Assembly (NCBI GenBank): GCA_010024525.1
Contig: RGGS01000008.1
Span: forward strand, 1-15,326
Direction of reading: 5' to 3'
Source of the DNA: Verrucomicrobiota bacterium
Lineage (GTDB): Bacteria; Verrucomicrobiota; Verrucomicrobiia; Methylacidiphilales; Verrucolacustridaceae
Length of the DNA stretch: 15,326 nucleotides
This document shows, in pieces, positions 1 through 7,659 of the stretch (position 1 is the stretch's first letter; every line of letters begins with the position of its first letter). The notes beneath the pieces are model-generated. The model saw nothing but the letters and a program-made list of their open reading frames with translations, had not been told where the DNA came from and ran no database searches. The position numbers and the translations under genes are program-made.

Positions 1-930
1 AATTTCAGTTACGTCATCAACACACTCGGAGGTTCAGTTTCGACAGCCTCACTTGAGTGGAGAAGAAACAACACAGGATCGTGGACAGTCCTCACAAATA
101 ACACTGCTGCTACGTCTTTCACACACAATTTAGTCGACTCAAACTTCAATACACAACCTTTCAACTACAGGTATGTCGTGGTCGACAGCGCTGGTGCAAC
201 AGCGACAGCCTCTTTGAACATAACACCACAGGGATACGCTGCGCCCACCATGTCCCTCAGCGTCGTCAAGACGACTTCGACGGGCATATCAGCAGAGTCG
301 AACATCAAGAGGGAGAAGGGCAATGTTGGATCGACGTTGTCAGGAACAATAACGAGAAATAGGACGAATGTTGCTATGACAAGTTATTCTGTCCAATATT
401 CTACAAATGGCTCCACGTGGACAGACGTACCAGGATTGTCTGCAGTTTCCATTACAGGCAATCCAAGTTCTGTCAGCATACCTTCGACGACTCACAACGA
501 CGCTCTTCTCAAATCATCGAATTCGATCTACTACAGGATAGTAGTCACCGATGCATTCACGACGACAGCATCAGGATCTACGACGATATCTTTCTATAAC
601 GCAATATTCTATGGGCCTGCTGCGTCTGATCCTGTCGACTCAAACGGAGTAAGATCACTCGGTACCAAAGTGTTTACAGTAGACCTTGCGAATCCTTTCA
701 ACCTCAACACAGGCATTGCTCAAAGGATATTCACTGCTGCTTTTCCTACGAACACAATAACTAATGTCACCGACCTCGACGCACTCAATGCAAACATCAC
801 GAATTCTTACATTCTGTCGACATTCAACGTCGACGACGGAGGAGGAACTGGGACTTCATACAAGGTCTACACGATGACAAACGCAATTCCGTATTCAGAT
901 AATCACCGTCATCAGATCACGAGAGTATAA
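1..930 (+). CDS. Phage-like Ig/FN3-domain structural protein, 5' end outside window
   Basis: The frame is open from base 1, so the gene starts upstream of the window; the first ATG inside it (178) is unlikely to be the real start. The 309 visible residues form beta-rich modules. One FN3/Ig-like module has 'SYSVQYSTNGSTWTDVPG' and ends 'YYRIVVTDAFTTTASGS'. A distinct C-terminal domain runs from 'AIFYGPAASDPVDSNGVRS' to 'YKVYTMTNAIPYSDNHRHQ'. From memory this C-terminal pattern occurs in tail or baseplate structural proteins of environmental tailed phages; no catalytic motif is visible. Base use differs from the rest of the window: Arg is almost always AGA/AGG (10 of 11 codons), Asp mostly GAC, and GTCGAC hexamers are frequent. 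It lies 10 bp before the next open frame, as in a phage structural operon. The phage origin is an inference; a bacterial adhesin is the alternative. Confidence 0.6.
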   Translation, partial: NFSYVINTLGGSVSTASLEWRRNNTGSWTVLTNNTAATSFTHNLVDSNFNTQPFNYRYVVVDSAGATATASLNITPQGYAAPTMSLSVVKTTSTGISAESNIKREKGNVGSTLSGTITRNRTNVAMTSYSVQYSTNGSTWTDVPGLSAVSITGNPSSVSIPSTTHNDALLKSSNSIYYRIVVTDAFTTTASGSTTISFYNAIFYGPAASDPVDSNGVRSLGTKVFTVDLANPFNLNTGIAQRIFTAAFPTNTITNVTDLDALNANITNSYILSTFNVDDGGGTGTSYKVYTMTNAIPYSDNHRHQITRV

Positions 931-940
931 GTAGAGCCAC

Positions 941-2080
941 ATGCCTTTAGTACCAGGACTTCAGCTTCCATTCGGAGTACAACCGGTCAACCCTGTCGCG
1001 GTCGACTCGTGGTCTGGACCTTACACGGGCAGCCCAGACACCCTCCAGGCAGCAATTGATGCAGCCAATGCTGCAATTCCTTCTGCAGTCAGATTCAAGT
1101 CGATGGAAGTTCGACTTGTCGTCGAAGGAGTTTCTCGAAAGTTCTGGTACAGAGACGGAATTTTAGACACCGACCTCGTCGAATTCGTTGGAGGCACAGG
1201 TTCCGGGTTGGCCAAAATTCAGCAACTCGACCTTCTGCCTGCAGTAGGTGCCACCTTCAAGCTCACCGAGGGTGTCAACCTCCGTCTTGCCTGGTCCCAG
1301 ACTCTTGCCCGCCCCTCTTTTAAGGAAATGGGCCCGGTACTCACCAAGGATTTTACGGATGACCAGTATTTTCTGGGGAATCCCAACTTGCAGCTTTCCA
1401 AGGCCAATAACTATGATTTCCGTGCCGAGTGGTTTCCCCGTGCCGGGGAGGTGGTGGCCGCCAGTCTTTTCTACAAGGATATTCAAGCTCCGATGGAGCA
1501 GACGAGTTTTGAGACGGGCGGGGATGTCTACTTTCGTTACGAAAACTTCCCCACCGCCACGGTTTACGGGTTGGAGGTGGAGGCCCGTAAGCGGCTCGAT
1601 CAAGTGGCCTCTTGGTTAAAAAGGTTCACGGTCTCATTTAATTTTAGCCAAATCCAGAGTCAGGTCACCATGCCCGCCGCCACCGTGGCCGAACGTGCGG
1701 CCGTGGGTCTCACCGGCAACACCCGCCCCCTGCAAGGTCAGCCCAACTATCTCATCAATGCCGGGCTGAATTATGACGATGAGGAAAACAAGTTCTACGC
1801 CGGACTGTTTTACAATGTGACCGGTCCCTTTCTTTACGCCGTGGGCACCAAGCCCGCAGGAACCCTCTTTCTGCTTCCCGATATTTACGAGCAGCCCGCC
1901 CCATCTCTGGATTTCAACCTAACGCAAGGTCTCACCGATAACTGGAAAATTACCTTTCGGGGGAAAAATCTTCTGAATCCCGTTTTTCAGAGAACCCAAA
2001 ACTTTCAGGGAACCGAGTACACGTACTCTTCCTATACCAAAGGCTGGGACCTTAGCCTCAATGCCGCATATAGCTTTTGA
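941..2080 (+). CDS. Chimeric frame: phage-like N-terminus joined to TonB-dependent receptor C-terminal barrel
   Basis: Residues 1-88 ('LPFGVQPVNPVAVDSWSGPY', 'KFWYRDGILDTDLVEFVGG') look like a short phage structural protein that would naturally end near 'VEF'. Residues ~92-379 are the distal strands of a TonB-dependent outer-membrane receptor: 'LRLAWSQTLARPSFKEMGP', 'FLGNPNLQLSKANNYDFRAE', 'VYGLEVEARKRL', 'FRGKNLLNPVFQRT', and the terminal 'LSLNAAYSF' with the C-terminal Phe typical of BAM-assembled barrels. A full receptor has about 700-1000 residues with signal peptide, TonB box and plug; all of these are missing. Arg codons change from AGA/CGA (residues 51-71) to mainly CGT/CGC/CGG after the join. 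No clear Shine-Dalgarno precedes ATG 941. This polypeptide is unlikely to be functional; it is an in-frame fusion produced by misassembly or recombination. Confidence 0.6.
   Translation: MPLVPGLQLPFGVQPVNPVAVDSWSGPYTGSPDTLQAAIDAANAAIPSAVRFKSMEVRLVVEGVSRKFWYRDGILDTDLVEFVGGTGSGLAKIQQLDLLPAVGATFKLTEGVNLRLAWSQTLARPSFKEMGPVLTKDFTDDQYFLGNPNLQLSKANNYDFRAEWFPRAGEVVAASLFYKDIQAPMEQTSFETGGDVYFRYENFPTATVYGLEVEARKRLDQVASWLKRFTVSFNFSQIQSQVTMPAATVAERAAVGLTGNTRPLQGQPNYLINAGLNYDDEENKFYAGLFYNVTGPFLYAVGTKPAGTLFLLPDIYEQPAPSLDFNLTQGLTDNWKITFRGKNLLNPVFQRTQNFQGTEYTYSSYTKGWDLSLNAAYSF
1195..1250. other. Junction between foreign left segment and verrucomicrobial segment
   Basis: Left of this interval the DNA is rich in TCGA/GTCGAC and uses AGA/AGG for Arg. 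Right of it the sequence is more GC-rich, Arg is mainly CGN and the protein is a TonB receptor barrel. The protein changes family between residue ~86 ('VEFVGG') and residue ~97 ('LDLLPAVGATFKLTEG'). No inverted repeat, target-site duplication or integrase is visible at the join, so the exact base cannot be fixed by eye. Confidence 0.55.
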
Positions 2081-2104
2081 GGTGGAGGCGATCGAATGAT
2101 TCGC

Positions 2105-2131
2105 TCGTGGGGCGCAACTCGCCAGCCACGA
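2105..2131. terminator. Strong hairpin 25 bp after the receptor stop codon
   Basis: TCGTGG-GGCG (2105-2114) pairs with CGCC (2120-2123) and CCACGA (2126-2131), with a 5-nt loop and a 2-nt AG bulge. A smaller hairpin lies just upstream (2089-2105, GCGATC with a bulged GATtCGC arm). No T-run follows, so this may be a rho-assisted end or an mRNA 3' stabiliser rather than a classic intrinsic terminator. The rest of 2081-2290, between convergent genes, holds one more weak hairpin (2245-2264, CCAGATTT/AAATCCGG) and no gene. Confidence 0.35.
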
Positions 2132-2290
2132 CGCCCCAACCTCTGAACCTCAACTTAGCTCACTTAAATTTTACCCGAACCTGAGCTTAAGCCAAATCTC
2201 CCCCCCATATCCACGATTCTTAACCCTTGACCCACCCCACCACCCCAGATTTGTGAAAATCCGGCGAGCGTAATTTGCGAACGCTTGGAG

Positions 2291-3386
2291 CTATTCCGCA
2301 CCCCCGTTGATCCGGCTCAGTTGCCGGTAGGCTTCCGGTAACTCGCCACGCAGCTTATCCAATCGGCGCCTCAGATCCGGCTCCGGAACCTGATTCACGG
2401 CCGCATGGGAAAGCAATACTTGGACTGCTCCGATCGCCCGCGACCTCGGATTGGGGTTTTTCTCCGCCAAACTCAACGCCCGCGACCATAATTCCCTGGC
2501 TTGATCGTGGTTTCCTGCCTGCCAAGCCCCTTTGGCCAGGGACGCAAACGCGTCCATCTGAAAATATTCATCCATCACCGGCATGGGAAAGGGATTCCCC
2601 GGATCCCGCCGACTAATCTCCTCGACCCGGTCCGCCACCATTTGCTTCGCCGCGGCCGGATTTTCCAAGCCGGCGCGTACCACCACCGCATCAGCGTAGG
2701 CCAAATCCAGGAACTCCAAGCGCGGGTTCAGCTTGCGAATTCTCTCCATCCCCTCGTCATAGGAACGTTGGGCGTCTCCTCTCAGCCCCAACTCCCATTG
2801 CATTCTGGCCAAACGCATCCAGTAAACCGGCGGAGGAAAGCTTGGAAACCGGGTGGCTGGCATTGGTTCCGATCAGCACCGGTGCTCCGTTAACCGTCAA
2901 TGGACTTTCCCCCAGCTGAATGAGCTGTTCTAAAGCACGCGCCCCCTCCGGGCTGGACATTCCCTTGGCCATTTCCCGTGCCGCTTCATCATTTCCGGAG
3001 GCCATGGCCGCCCGCACCAGTCGGGCTATGATCGTGTCCTGCTCCACTTTCAGATTCACCCGATACACATCCGTGGGTGCCGGAAACAGTTTGGCCGCCT
3101 CCCCTAATTTCCCTTGAGATACCAGGATGGTGGCAATTTCAGCCCAGGATGTCCCTCTTTTATAGTTGGGAATCGAAAGTGCCAACTCTTGGGCGAGGCT
3201 CACCTGCCCCGATTCGGCCAAAGCCTTGACCGTGGCTTCGCGAGATTCCGCCATCCGTTCCTCATCTCCGCGCACCAGCTCCTGCCAGCTGTAAGCTTCA
3301 CGACTTAGAGCGACTTGCGGACTACGAGGGGAACAGGAGATAAGTCCCAAGGACAACAACCACCAAATATGCAAACGCCACAACAT
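2291..3386 (-). pseudogene. Helical-repeat (TPR-like) lipoprotein, interrupted by a frameshift
   Basis: Two overlapping minus-strand frames belong to one protein of about 365 residues. The 5' part starts best at ATG 3386, giving a lipoprotein signal 'MLWRLHIWWLLSLGLISC' with lipobox LISC. A start further upstream (TTG 3479) would overlap the preceding gene and bury the signal. The alpha-helical body has TPR-like helix pairs ('GQVSLAQELALSIPNYKRG', 'SQGKLGEAAKLFP', 'MASGNDEAAREMAKGM'). After 'GAPVLIGTNA' the frame breaks and runs into an unrelated tail that stops at 2757. The other frame continues with 'RFPSFPPPVYWMRLARMQWE', then 'AWQAGNHDQARELWSRAL' and further TPR-like helices, ending at 2291. 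The shift maps to about 2840-2866 and is equivalent to one extra base. Real decay and sequencing error cannot be told apart here. Such proteins usually act in protein-protein contacts at the outer membrane or periplasm; the specific role is unknown. Confidence 0.65.
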
Positions 3387-3414
3387 CGTGAGAGATGAAT
3401 TGATCAAAGCGAAA

Positions 3415-3443
3415 GGGGGAGGCTTTGTTGCAAAGCCTCCCCC
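3415..3443 (-). terminator. Intrinsic terminator of the four-gene minus-strand operon
   Basis: A perfect 13-bp stem (3415-3427 with 3431-3443; GGGGGAGGCTTTG and its complement) closes a 3-nt loop. Read on the minus strand it begins 25 bp after the stop codon at 3469 and is followed by TTTCGCTTT, a short, interrupted U-tract. It separates the operon from the frameshifted lipoprotein gene that begins 29 bp further on. Confidence 0.8.
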
Positions 3444-3468
3444 CCGCTTAATAAGAATCAACCAAGGA

Positions 3469-5952
3469 TTATAGAGCAATCACCCGGAAAAATAGGGGTG
3501 CCGAGCTGACCGAGGCGGGTATTGCCGAAAACGTTGTGGCACTCGTCGTGCGCTTTCCAAGATCAAACCCCGTCGGCGTACCAGAGTAAGGAGCGGGGGA
3601 ACTGGCGCTGGCAGATAATCCCGTTGTCACGGTGTAGCTGGTGGTAGAGCCACCACCGGTAACCGTTGCCAGCGGACGGTAGAACGTATTGTCCACCGAG
3701 GCCTCAATGCTGTACTGAACGCCAGTCGCGGCATTAAAGGTAAGCACTGGTTGCCCGCTGCCGTTCACGGAAATCACAACCGCAGGAGCATCCTGCTTGG
3801 CACCCACCGCACCGCTGAAGACGCCAGAGCGCTCCAACATCGTCCATCCGCGGGCCCAGTTGTTATCCCTGAAAGCACCAATAAAGTCTGCGTTCGGATT
3901 CAGGTTTCCACGTGTGGGTAATGCAACCGTGGCCTGAACCGAGGATTTGTTTGGCAACAAATCGAGGCATCCTTGGGCGATCCGGGTATTCACCGGCACG
4001 GTGTATCCGGGGTTCAGGTTGAATGAGTTACCCGTGGTGGAGTCCGTGGTGGCCCCAGTGGTGCTAAACGTCACCCCACTCCCGATGAGCGAATTGACCG
4101 CATTGTTAGAGTTAACTTGGATTACGGCAGTGGATTTTTGTGTGCGCTCACTATTTGCGATAGTCCCTGTGGGCATCACGTTCGACTTGCTAGCTACCCA
4201 CCAGTTGGCATCGGCGCCGGTGGCCGACTGAAAATCAGCCAACGTGGCGTATTTTCCTGTGGTCCAACCACTGCTGTCTGCTGCACCTGTAGCGAGGGTT
4301 GTACGGGCCAGACCACAGCGAAACCAGGCACAATTTCGGAACAACAAGTCAGGTTCGCCGGGCCCAGTGCTCTGCGGCGTGACCAAATCTGCCGCCACAC
4401 CTGAATTATCCCAACCACCACTGGTGCGTGTATTTTGCAGGTGCCAGATCGTGTCGGTCTGGTTCGAAGTCACGTCACTGGTTGCGGACTGAGCGGCGAT
4501 CACCGGCCCAGCTTGCGGAATATCCATGTAGAGGGCATTCCAGATCTTGCCACTGGCATTATCCCGAAAGTTCGGTCCGTCCAGCGGTATACCAGCGACG
4601 CCTCCGAGCGGACGGACCCAACCGCAAGGGCCGTACCCACGGCCGATGGCCGTCAGGTTTGCATGAGTGAAGACGGATAGGGGTGCCCCGGGTCCTGCAG
4701 TATAGTTCACATTCTCAGGCCCATCGTTTTCACCCAGCTGATCCCCCGCATTTTCCACGCGTTTGCCGCTGGCCCCGGTGCCAGAGGAAGCCGGATTCAC
4801 CAAGGTGTTGTTGCCTGCGACATCAACCGAATTCTGAATTTGCAACAGGAACTGGTTTACTCCGCAATACCCCTGATCTGTGTCAAAACCGTCGTCACCG
4901 CTAAAAGCTCCGATGGCATACTTGAGGCCGACGCAACCCCCAAAGAATTCATGATCATCATCTGCATTTCCGAAGGATTCGATGAATTCACCGACCGTGC
5001 GCTGTCCGGTGCCGCACCAAGTGAAGCCGTTTAACTCCCTGCTAGAGGCAATGACATATCCACCGAAACGGGTTTGGACAAAGCGAAGGGTGCCGGAGCT
5101 GTCCAGATCATCGTCACCACCGTACCAAGTGTAACCGGTAAACCCGGCCATGCCTTCAATCTGCTCGGTGCCGGATGCCCCGGTGTAACCAGGCGTGGTG
5201 GAACCACCACCTGTCCCATCCGCTTGGAGCGCAGTGCGGGCATTGTTCACTGAAGTCGTGGTCTCCATTCTGGCAGCCACATTGGCTCTGCCTGCCGTGG
5301 CAATACCCCCATATTTTGCATCCAACGAAAAAATATTGCCTGATACACTCGGATCGGTGCTGTAAGAACGGACACCGGAGACTGGCAGATCATCCTTGAG
5401 GCTGTATTCACCGCTACCCACGGAACCGGAGGTGACATTCCCAGAGGTAGTATAATCCTTGTATACTTTTTGGTTGCCCTCGGTCTTGCTGGCACCTGAG
5501 ACCCCGAGGTTTTCCACGGCGGGAATCGTGCTGTTACCCCCCGGAACGTTAGGGTCGTCCATCGTGGTGAAGATAATCGGGGCCTCCGAGGTCCCAGCGG
5601 CGATGATACGGGCGCCGCGATGAGCCAACAGTGCACCCGGGTCGGAAGGATTCAGGCCGCTCGTGGAATCAACCGTGGGGAACTCACAGCGGATGAGAGT
5701 GCCAGGTTCAATCGTCACCGTGACCCCAGCCTTGATGATGGTATTTTTTGAGAGAATGTAGACTTTGTCACGAGTCCACCGCTGATCCTTGGCGATCAAG
5801 GTGGCATTGACGTTCACTCCGTTTGTGGCCCCAGAGGAGGTCGTTTCGACTAAGCCACCGCCCAAGTTAGAGACATCGACGAAGTTGGCGGCTTGCGTCG
5901 CGTGGGCCAATCCGAGGGCGGCCAGAATGGAAAGGAGGAGGTTGTTTTTCAT
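3469..5952 (-). CDS. Large secreted beta-helix-like protein of the kind found beside TonB receptors
   Basis: The 827-residue product starts with a Sec signal peptide (residues 1-21, 'MKNNLLLSILAALGLAHATQA'). Residues 64-89 ('VYILSKNTIIKAGVTVTIEP') resemble the opening rung of right-handed parallel beta-helix surface proteins. The middle has an acidic, glycine-rich block, 'GNADDDHEFFGGCVGLKY' (328-345) and 'SGDDGFDTDQGYCGVNQF' (351-368). Near the end 'ADFIGAFRDNNWARGWTML' (688-706) matches a motif I recall in uncharacterised secreted proteins beside TonB-dependent receptors in Bacteroidetes and PVC bacteria. Several Cys in GC-type contexts (313, 340, 363, 443, 541, 546) could form disulfides. 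Residues ~725-827 form a C-terminal module ('VLTFNAATGVQYSIEASVD' to 'PLFFRVIAL') shared in style with the product of 7619-6720. A weak AGGA (5964-5967) lies 11 bp before the ATG. It is the last gene of the operon. No catalytic residues are recognised and the function is unknown. Confidence 0.8.
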   Translation of the reverse strand: MKNNLLLSILAALGLAHATQAANFVDVSNLGGGLVETTSSGATNGVNVNATLIAKDQRWTRDKVYILSKNTIIKAGVTVTIEPGTLIRCEFPTVDSTSGLNPSDPGALLAHRGARIIAAGTSEAPIIFTTMDDPNVPGGNSTIPAVENLGVSGASKTEGNQKVYKDYTTSGNVTSGSVGSGEYSLKDDLPVSGVRSYSTDPSVSGNIFSLDAKYGGIATAGRANVAARMETTTSVNNARTALQADGTGGGSTTPGYTGASGTEQIEGMAGFTGYTWYGGDDDLDSSGTLRFVQTRFGGYVIASSRELNGFTWCGTGQRTVGEFIESFGNADDDHEFFGGCVGLKYAIGAFSGDDGFDTDQGYCGVNQFLLQIQNSVDVAGNNTLVNPASSGTGASGKRVENAGDQLGENDGPENVNYTAGPGAPLSVFTHANLTAIGRGYGPCGWVRPLGGVAGIPLDGPNFRDNASGKIWNALYMDIPQAGPVIAAQSATSDVTSNQTDTIWHLQNTRTSGGWDNSGVAADLVTPQSTGPGEPDLLFRNCAWFRCGLARTTLATGAADSSGWTTGKYATLADFQSATGADANWWVASKSNVMPTGTIANSERTQKSTAVIQVNSNNAVNSLIGSGVTFSTTGATTDSTTGNSFNLNPGYTVPVNTRIAQGCLDLLPNKSSVQATVALPTRGNLNPNADFIGAFRDNNWARGWTMLERSGVFSGAVGAKQDAPAVVISVNGSGQPVLTFNAATGVQYSIEASVDNTFYRPLATVTGGGSTTSYTVTTGLSASASSPAPYSGTPTGFDLGKRTTSATTFSAIPASVSSAPLFFRVIAL

Positions 5953-5993
5953 GGTTATTGTATTCCTAGGTTGAGGTTGGATTTCCTTGTGAG

Positions 5994-6692
5994 TCAGGCA
6001 TTGATCGCGCGAAACCGACGAAGGGCAAGTATCCCCATGGTTCCGAGCAGTAGCAGCGCAGCTGAAGAGGGTTCAGGCACGGTAGAGGTTGAGAGGGTGC
6101 CATAGGTCCCGGTGTTGGCATCTGCCACACCGTAAACGGCCGTCACCGGGGCATCAGCCCCGAGAGTAATGTAGTCATACACCCCAAATGGATAGCTACC
6201 TGTGTCAATCGGATTTCCCCAGTTGAAGCCCAGGTCAAAAAGACCGATTTCCTGAACTGTCGACCCGACGGAGTAGGTGACAAAGGCCAGCGCACGATTG
6301 TCCAACGTGTTGCTGTAAATGCTAGTTAGAGCCGAACCTTGATAGGTAGGCAACGCAGTATTGGCTCCATAGTAGCGGTAGAACGAGTCGCTGTCGGTGA
6401 TGGCAGAACCCTGCACCGTACCCCAATTGAGCAGGGTTCGGGAGTTATTTCCGTACCATGTGGCAAAGCCGCTGGCCCCATCGGCACTGGAATCCTTGGT
6501 TAGGAGAGAGGCCAGTCCCCCGTTGAGGGAACCAAAGGAGACTTGAAAGGTGTCCGAGGAGCCACCACCTGACTGCCTCTGGATGACAGAAAGAAGGTTG
6601 GCAGTGACCTCGGTAGTTTGTGCCCGCAGCCCTGCGGCCTGTACAAGGATGAGGGCGACTGATGCGCCGATTATTTTTCTGGTTAGATTCAT
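5994..6692 (-). CDS. PEP-CTERM sorting-domain protein
   Basis: The 232-residue product has an N-terminal signal peptide ('MNLTRKIIGASVALILVQAA', probable cleavage after LRA). Its C-terminal PEP-CTERM tripartite signal starts 'VPEPSSAALLLLGTMG' at residue 205: the PEP motif (206-208), a hydrophobic helix (about 211-222), then a basic tail RRFR. Such proteins are cut by an exosortase and displayed at the cell surface, often in species that make exopolysaccharide. No exosortase lies in this window, so it must be encoded elsewhere. The 160-residue body is rich in Ser, Gly, Thr and aromatic residues and has no recognisable catalytic motif. The Shine-Dalgarno is strong (AAAGGAG, 6700-6706, 7 bp before ATG). 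It is third in a four-gene minus-strand operon, 27 bp after the upstream gene and 41 bp before the next. The family call is secure; the function is unknown. Confidence 0.88.
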   Translation of the reverse strand: MNLTRKIIGASVALILVQAAGLRAQTTEVTANLLSVIQRQSGGGSSDTFQVSFGSLNGGLASLLTKDSSADGASGFATWYGNNSRTLLNWGTVQGSAITDSDSFYRYYGANTALPTYQGSALTSIYSNTLDNRALAFVTYSVGSTVQEIGLFDLGFNWGNPIDTGSYPFGVYDYITLGADAPVTAVYGVADANTGTYGTLSTSTVPEPSSAALLLLGTMGILALRRFRAINA

Positions 6693-6719
6693 GTTGAGTC
6701 TCCTTTAATGCGTAGGGAT

Positions 6720-7619
6720 TTATCCGTTCTTTATGCGGAAGAACATCCTGTTCCCCCATTCGTTGGTTGTATTAACTCCGCCATTGGTGAAGGTCACAGA
6801 AAAATTATTGCTGTTGGAGACCGTGACGTTGCTGGTCCTCCAGTTGTCTGTCAGAGAGCTCTTATATTCGAGGGTGTAGGAACCGTTGGAGTTCACCGCA
6901 AATGTGTGGGTGACCACCGTGTTTCCTCCTGAAAAAACCGGTGTCCCAGGGCTCATCAGGCGGAGGGTGGGGGCTACCGTGTTTGAGGATGTGCCGACCG
7001 AAAGGGCAGCAGTTTTGATACCTGAATCCGTTACTGTTCCACGAAGCGCGGTCACCCCGGCATCACCTGTGGTGGCATCAATTTGGAACGACGCCCCAAA
7101 GGAATTCGTGGGAAAGGCTTGGTTGGATACATATAGACCTGATTCCGTTGAGTTTGCAGTTTGGACCCAAAGAAATGGGATGACCCCAATCAGGCTTTTG
7201 GTGGCCAGAACCCCCGTCGTGGGATTTAGGTCGAACTCGGATCCCAACCCAGGAGCCGAGTTATCAAGCGATGACCAACTGAGCTGAAAGTCCCCATTAG
7301 CCCCCACAATTCCCGAGCCAAAACTAACCCATCCTGCATTGACACGGAAGTCAGACCATTGACTGGTCGTGGCAACAGAGGCCAAAGCATTCGATACCGA
7401 AGCAGAAGTGGTAAACACCCCGCCTGAATAGAACACACCCAATTCCACCGATGTGCCAGAGGGTAGAACACTGCCACCGGCGTTTAGATTTCCCCCATAA
7501 TATCCCGCGACAAAAACCTCCAGGGTAGCGGCTGAGCTGGGATTGGGGTTGGCAAACCAACCCACGATCAGCGCCAAAGCGACAGCCTGAAGCGCTTGCC
7601 TTGGATTGATTTTGTTCAT
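6720..7619 (-). CDS. Secreted protein with Verrucomicrobia-type N-terminal module and FFR C-terminus
   Basis: I chose ATG 7619 (299 residues) rather than TTG 7631. It gives a conventional signal peptide, 'ALQAVALALIVGWFANP', ending near 'SSA'. The mature N-terminus ('GTSVELGVFYSGGVFTTSAS' through 'IPFLWVQTANSTESGLYVSN') matches a pattern I recall in many secreted or PEP-CTERM proteins of Verrucomicrobia and Planctomycetes (short beta domain, 'GTxVxxGxF... I...W'). The C-terminal ~80 residues ('THTFAVNSNGSYTLEYKSSL', then 'NRMFFRIKNG') are an all-beta module like the end of the 827-residue product of 5952-3469, although the two middles are unrelated. No PEP-CTERM signal is present. It lies 40 bp after the upstream TIGR02597-like gene and 27 bp before the PEP-CTERM gene, so co-transcription is likely. 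No enzymatic motif is visible. Confidence 0.8.
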   Translation of the reverse strand: MNKINPRQALQAVALALIVGWFANPNPSSAATLEVFVAGYYGGNLNAGGSVLPSGTSVELGVFYSGGVFTTSASVSNALASVATTSQWSDFRVNAGWVSFGSGIVGANGDFQLSWSSLDNSAPGLGSEFDLNPTTGVLATKSLIGVIPFLWVQTANSTESGLYVSNQAFPTNSFGASFQIDATTGDAGVTALRGTVTDSGIKTAALSVGTSSNTVAPTLRLMSPGTPVFSGGNTVVTHTFAVNSNGSYTLEYKSSLTDNWRTSNVTVSNSNNFSVTFTNGGVNTTNEWGNRMFFRIKNG

Positions 7620-7659
7620 TGGGTTCTTCAAGGGCAGTGAGATCGGATGCTCAACTTGA

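Noticed and set aside
1..1200. Intact prophage
   Set aside because: Only two structural-type fragments are visible, with no integrase, attachment site or lysis genes in the window.
1163..1603. 146-codon minus-strand frame
   Set aside because: It overlaps the TonB receptor barrel, whose motifs are clear on the plus strand.
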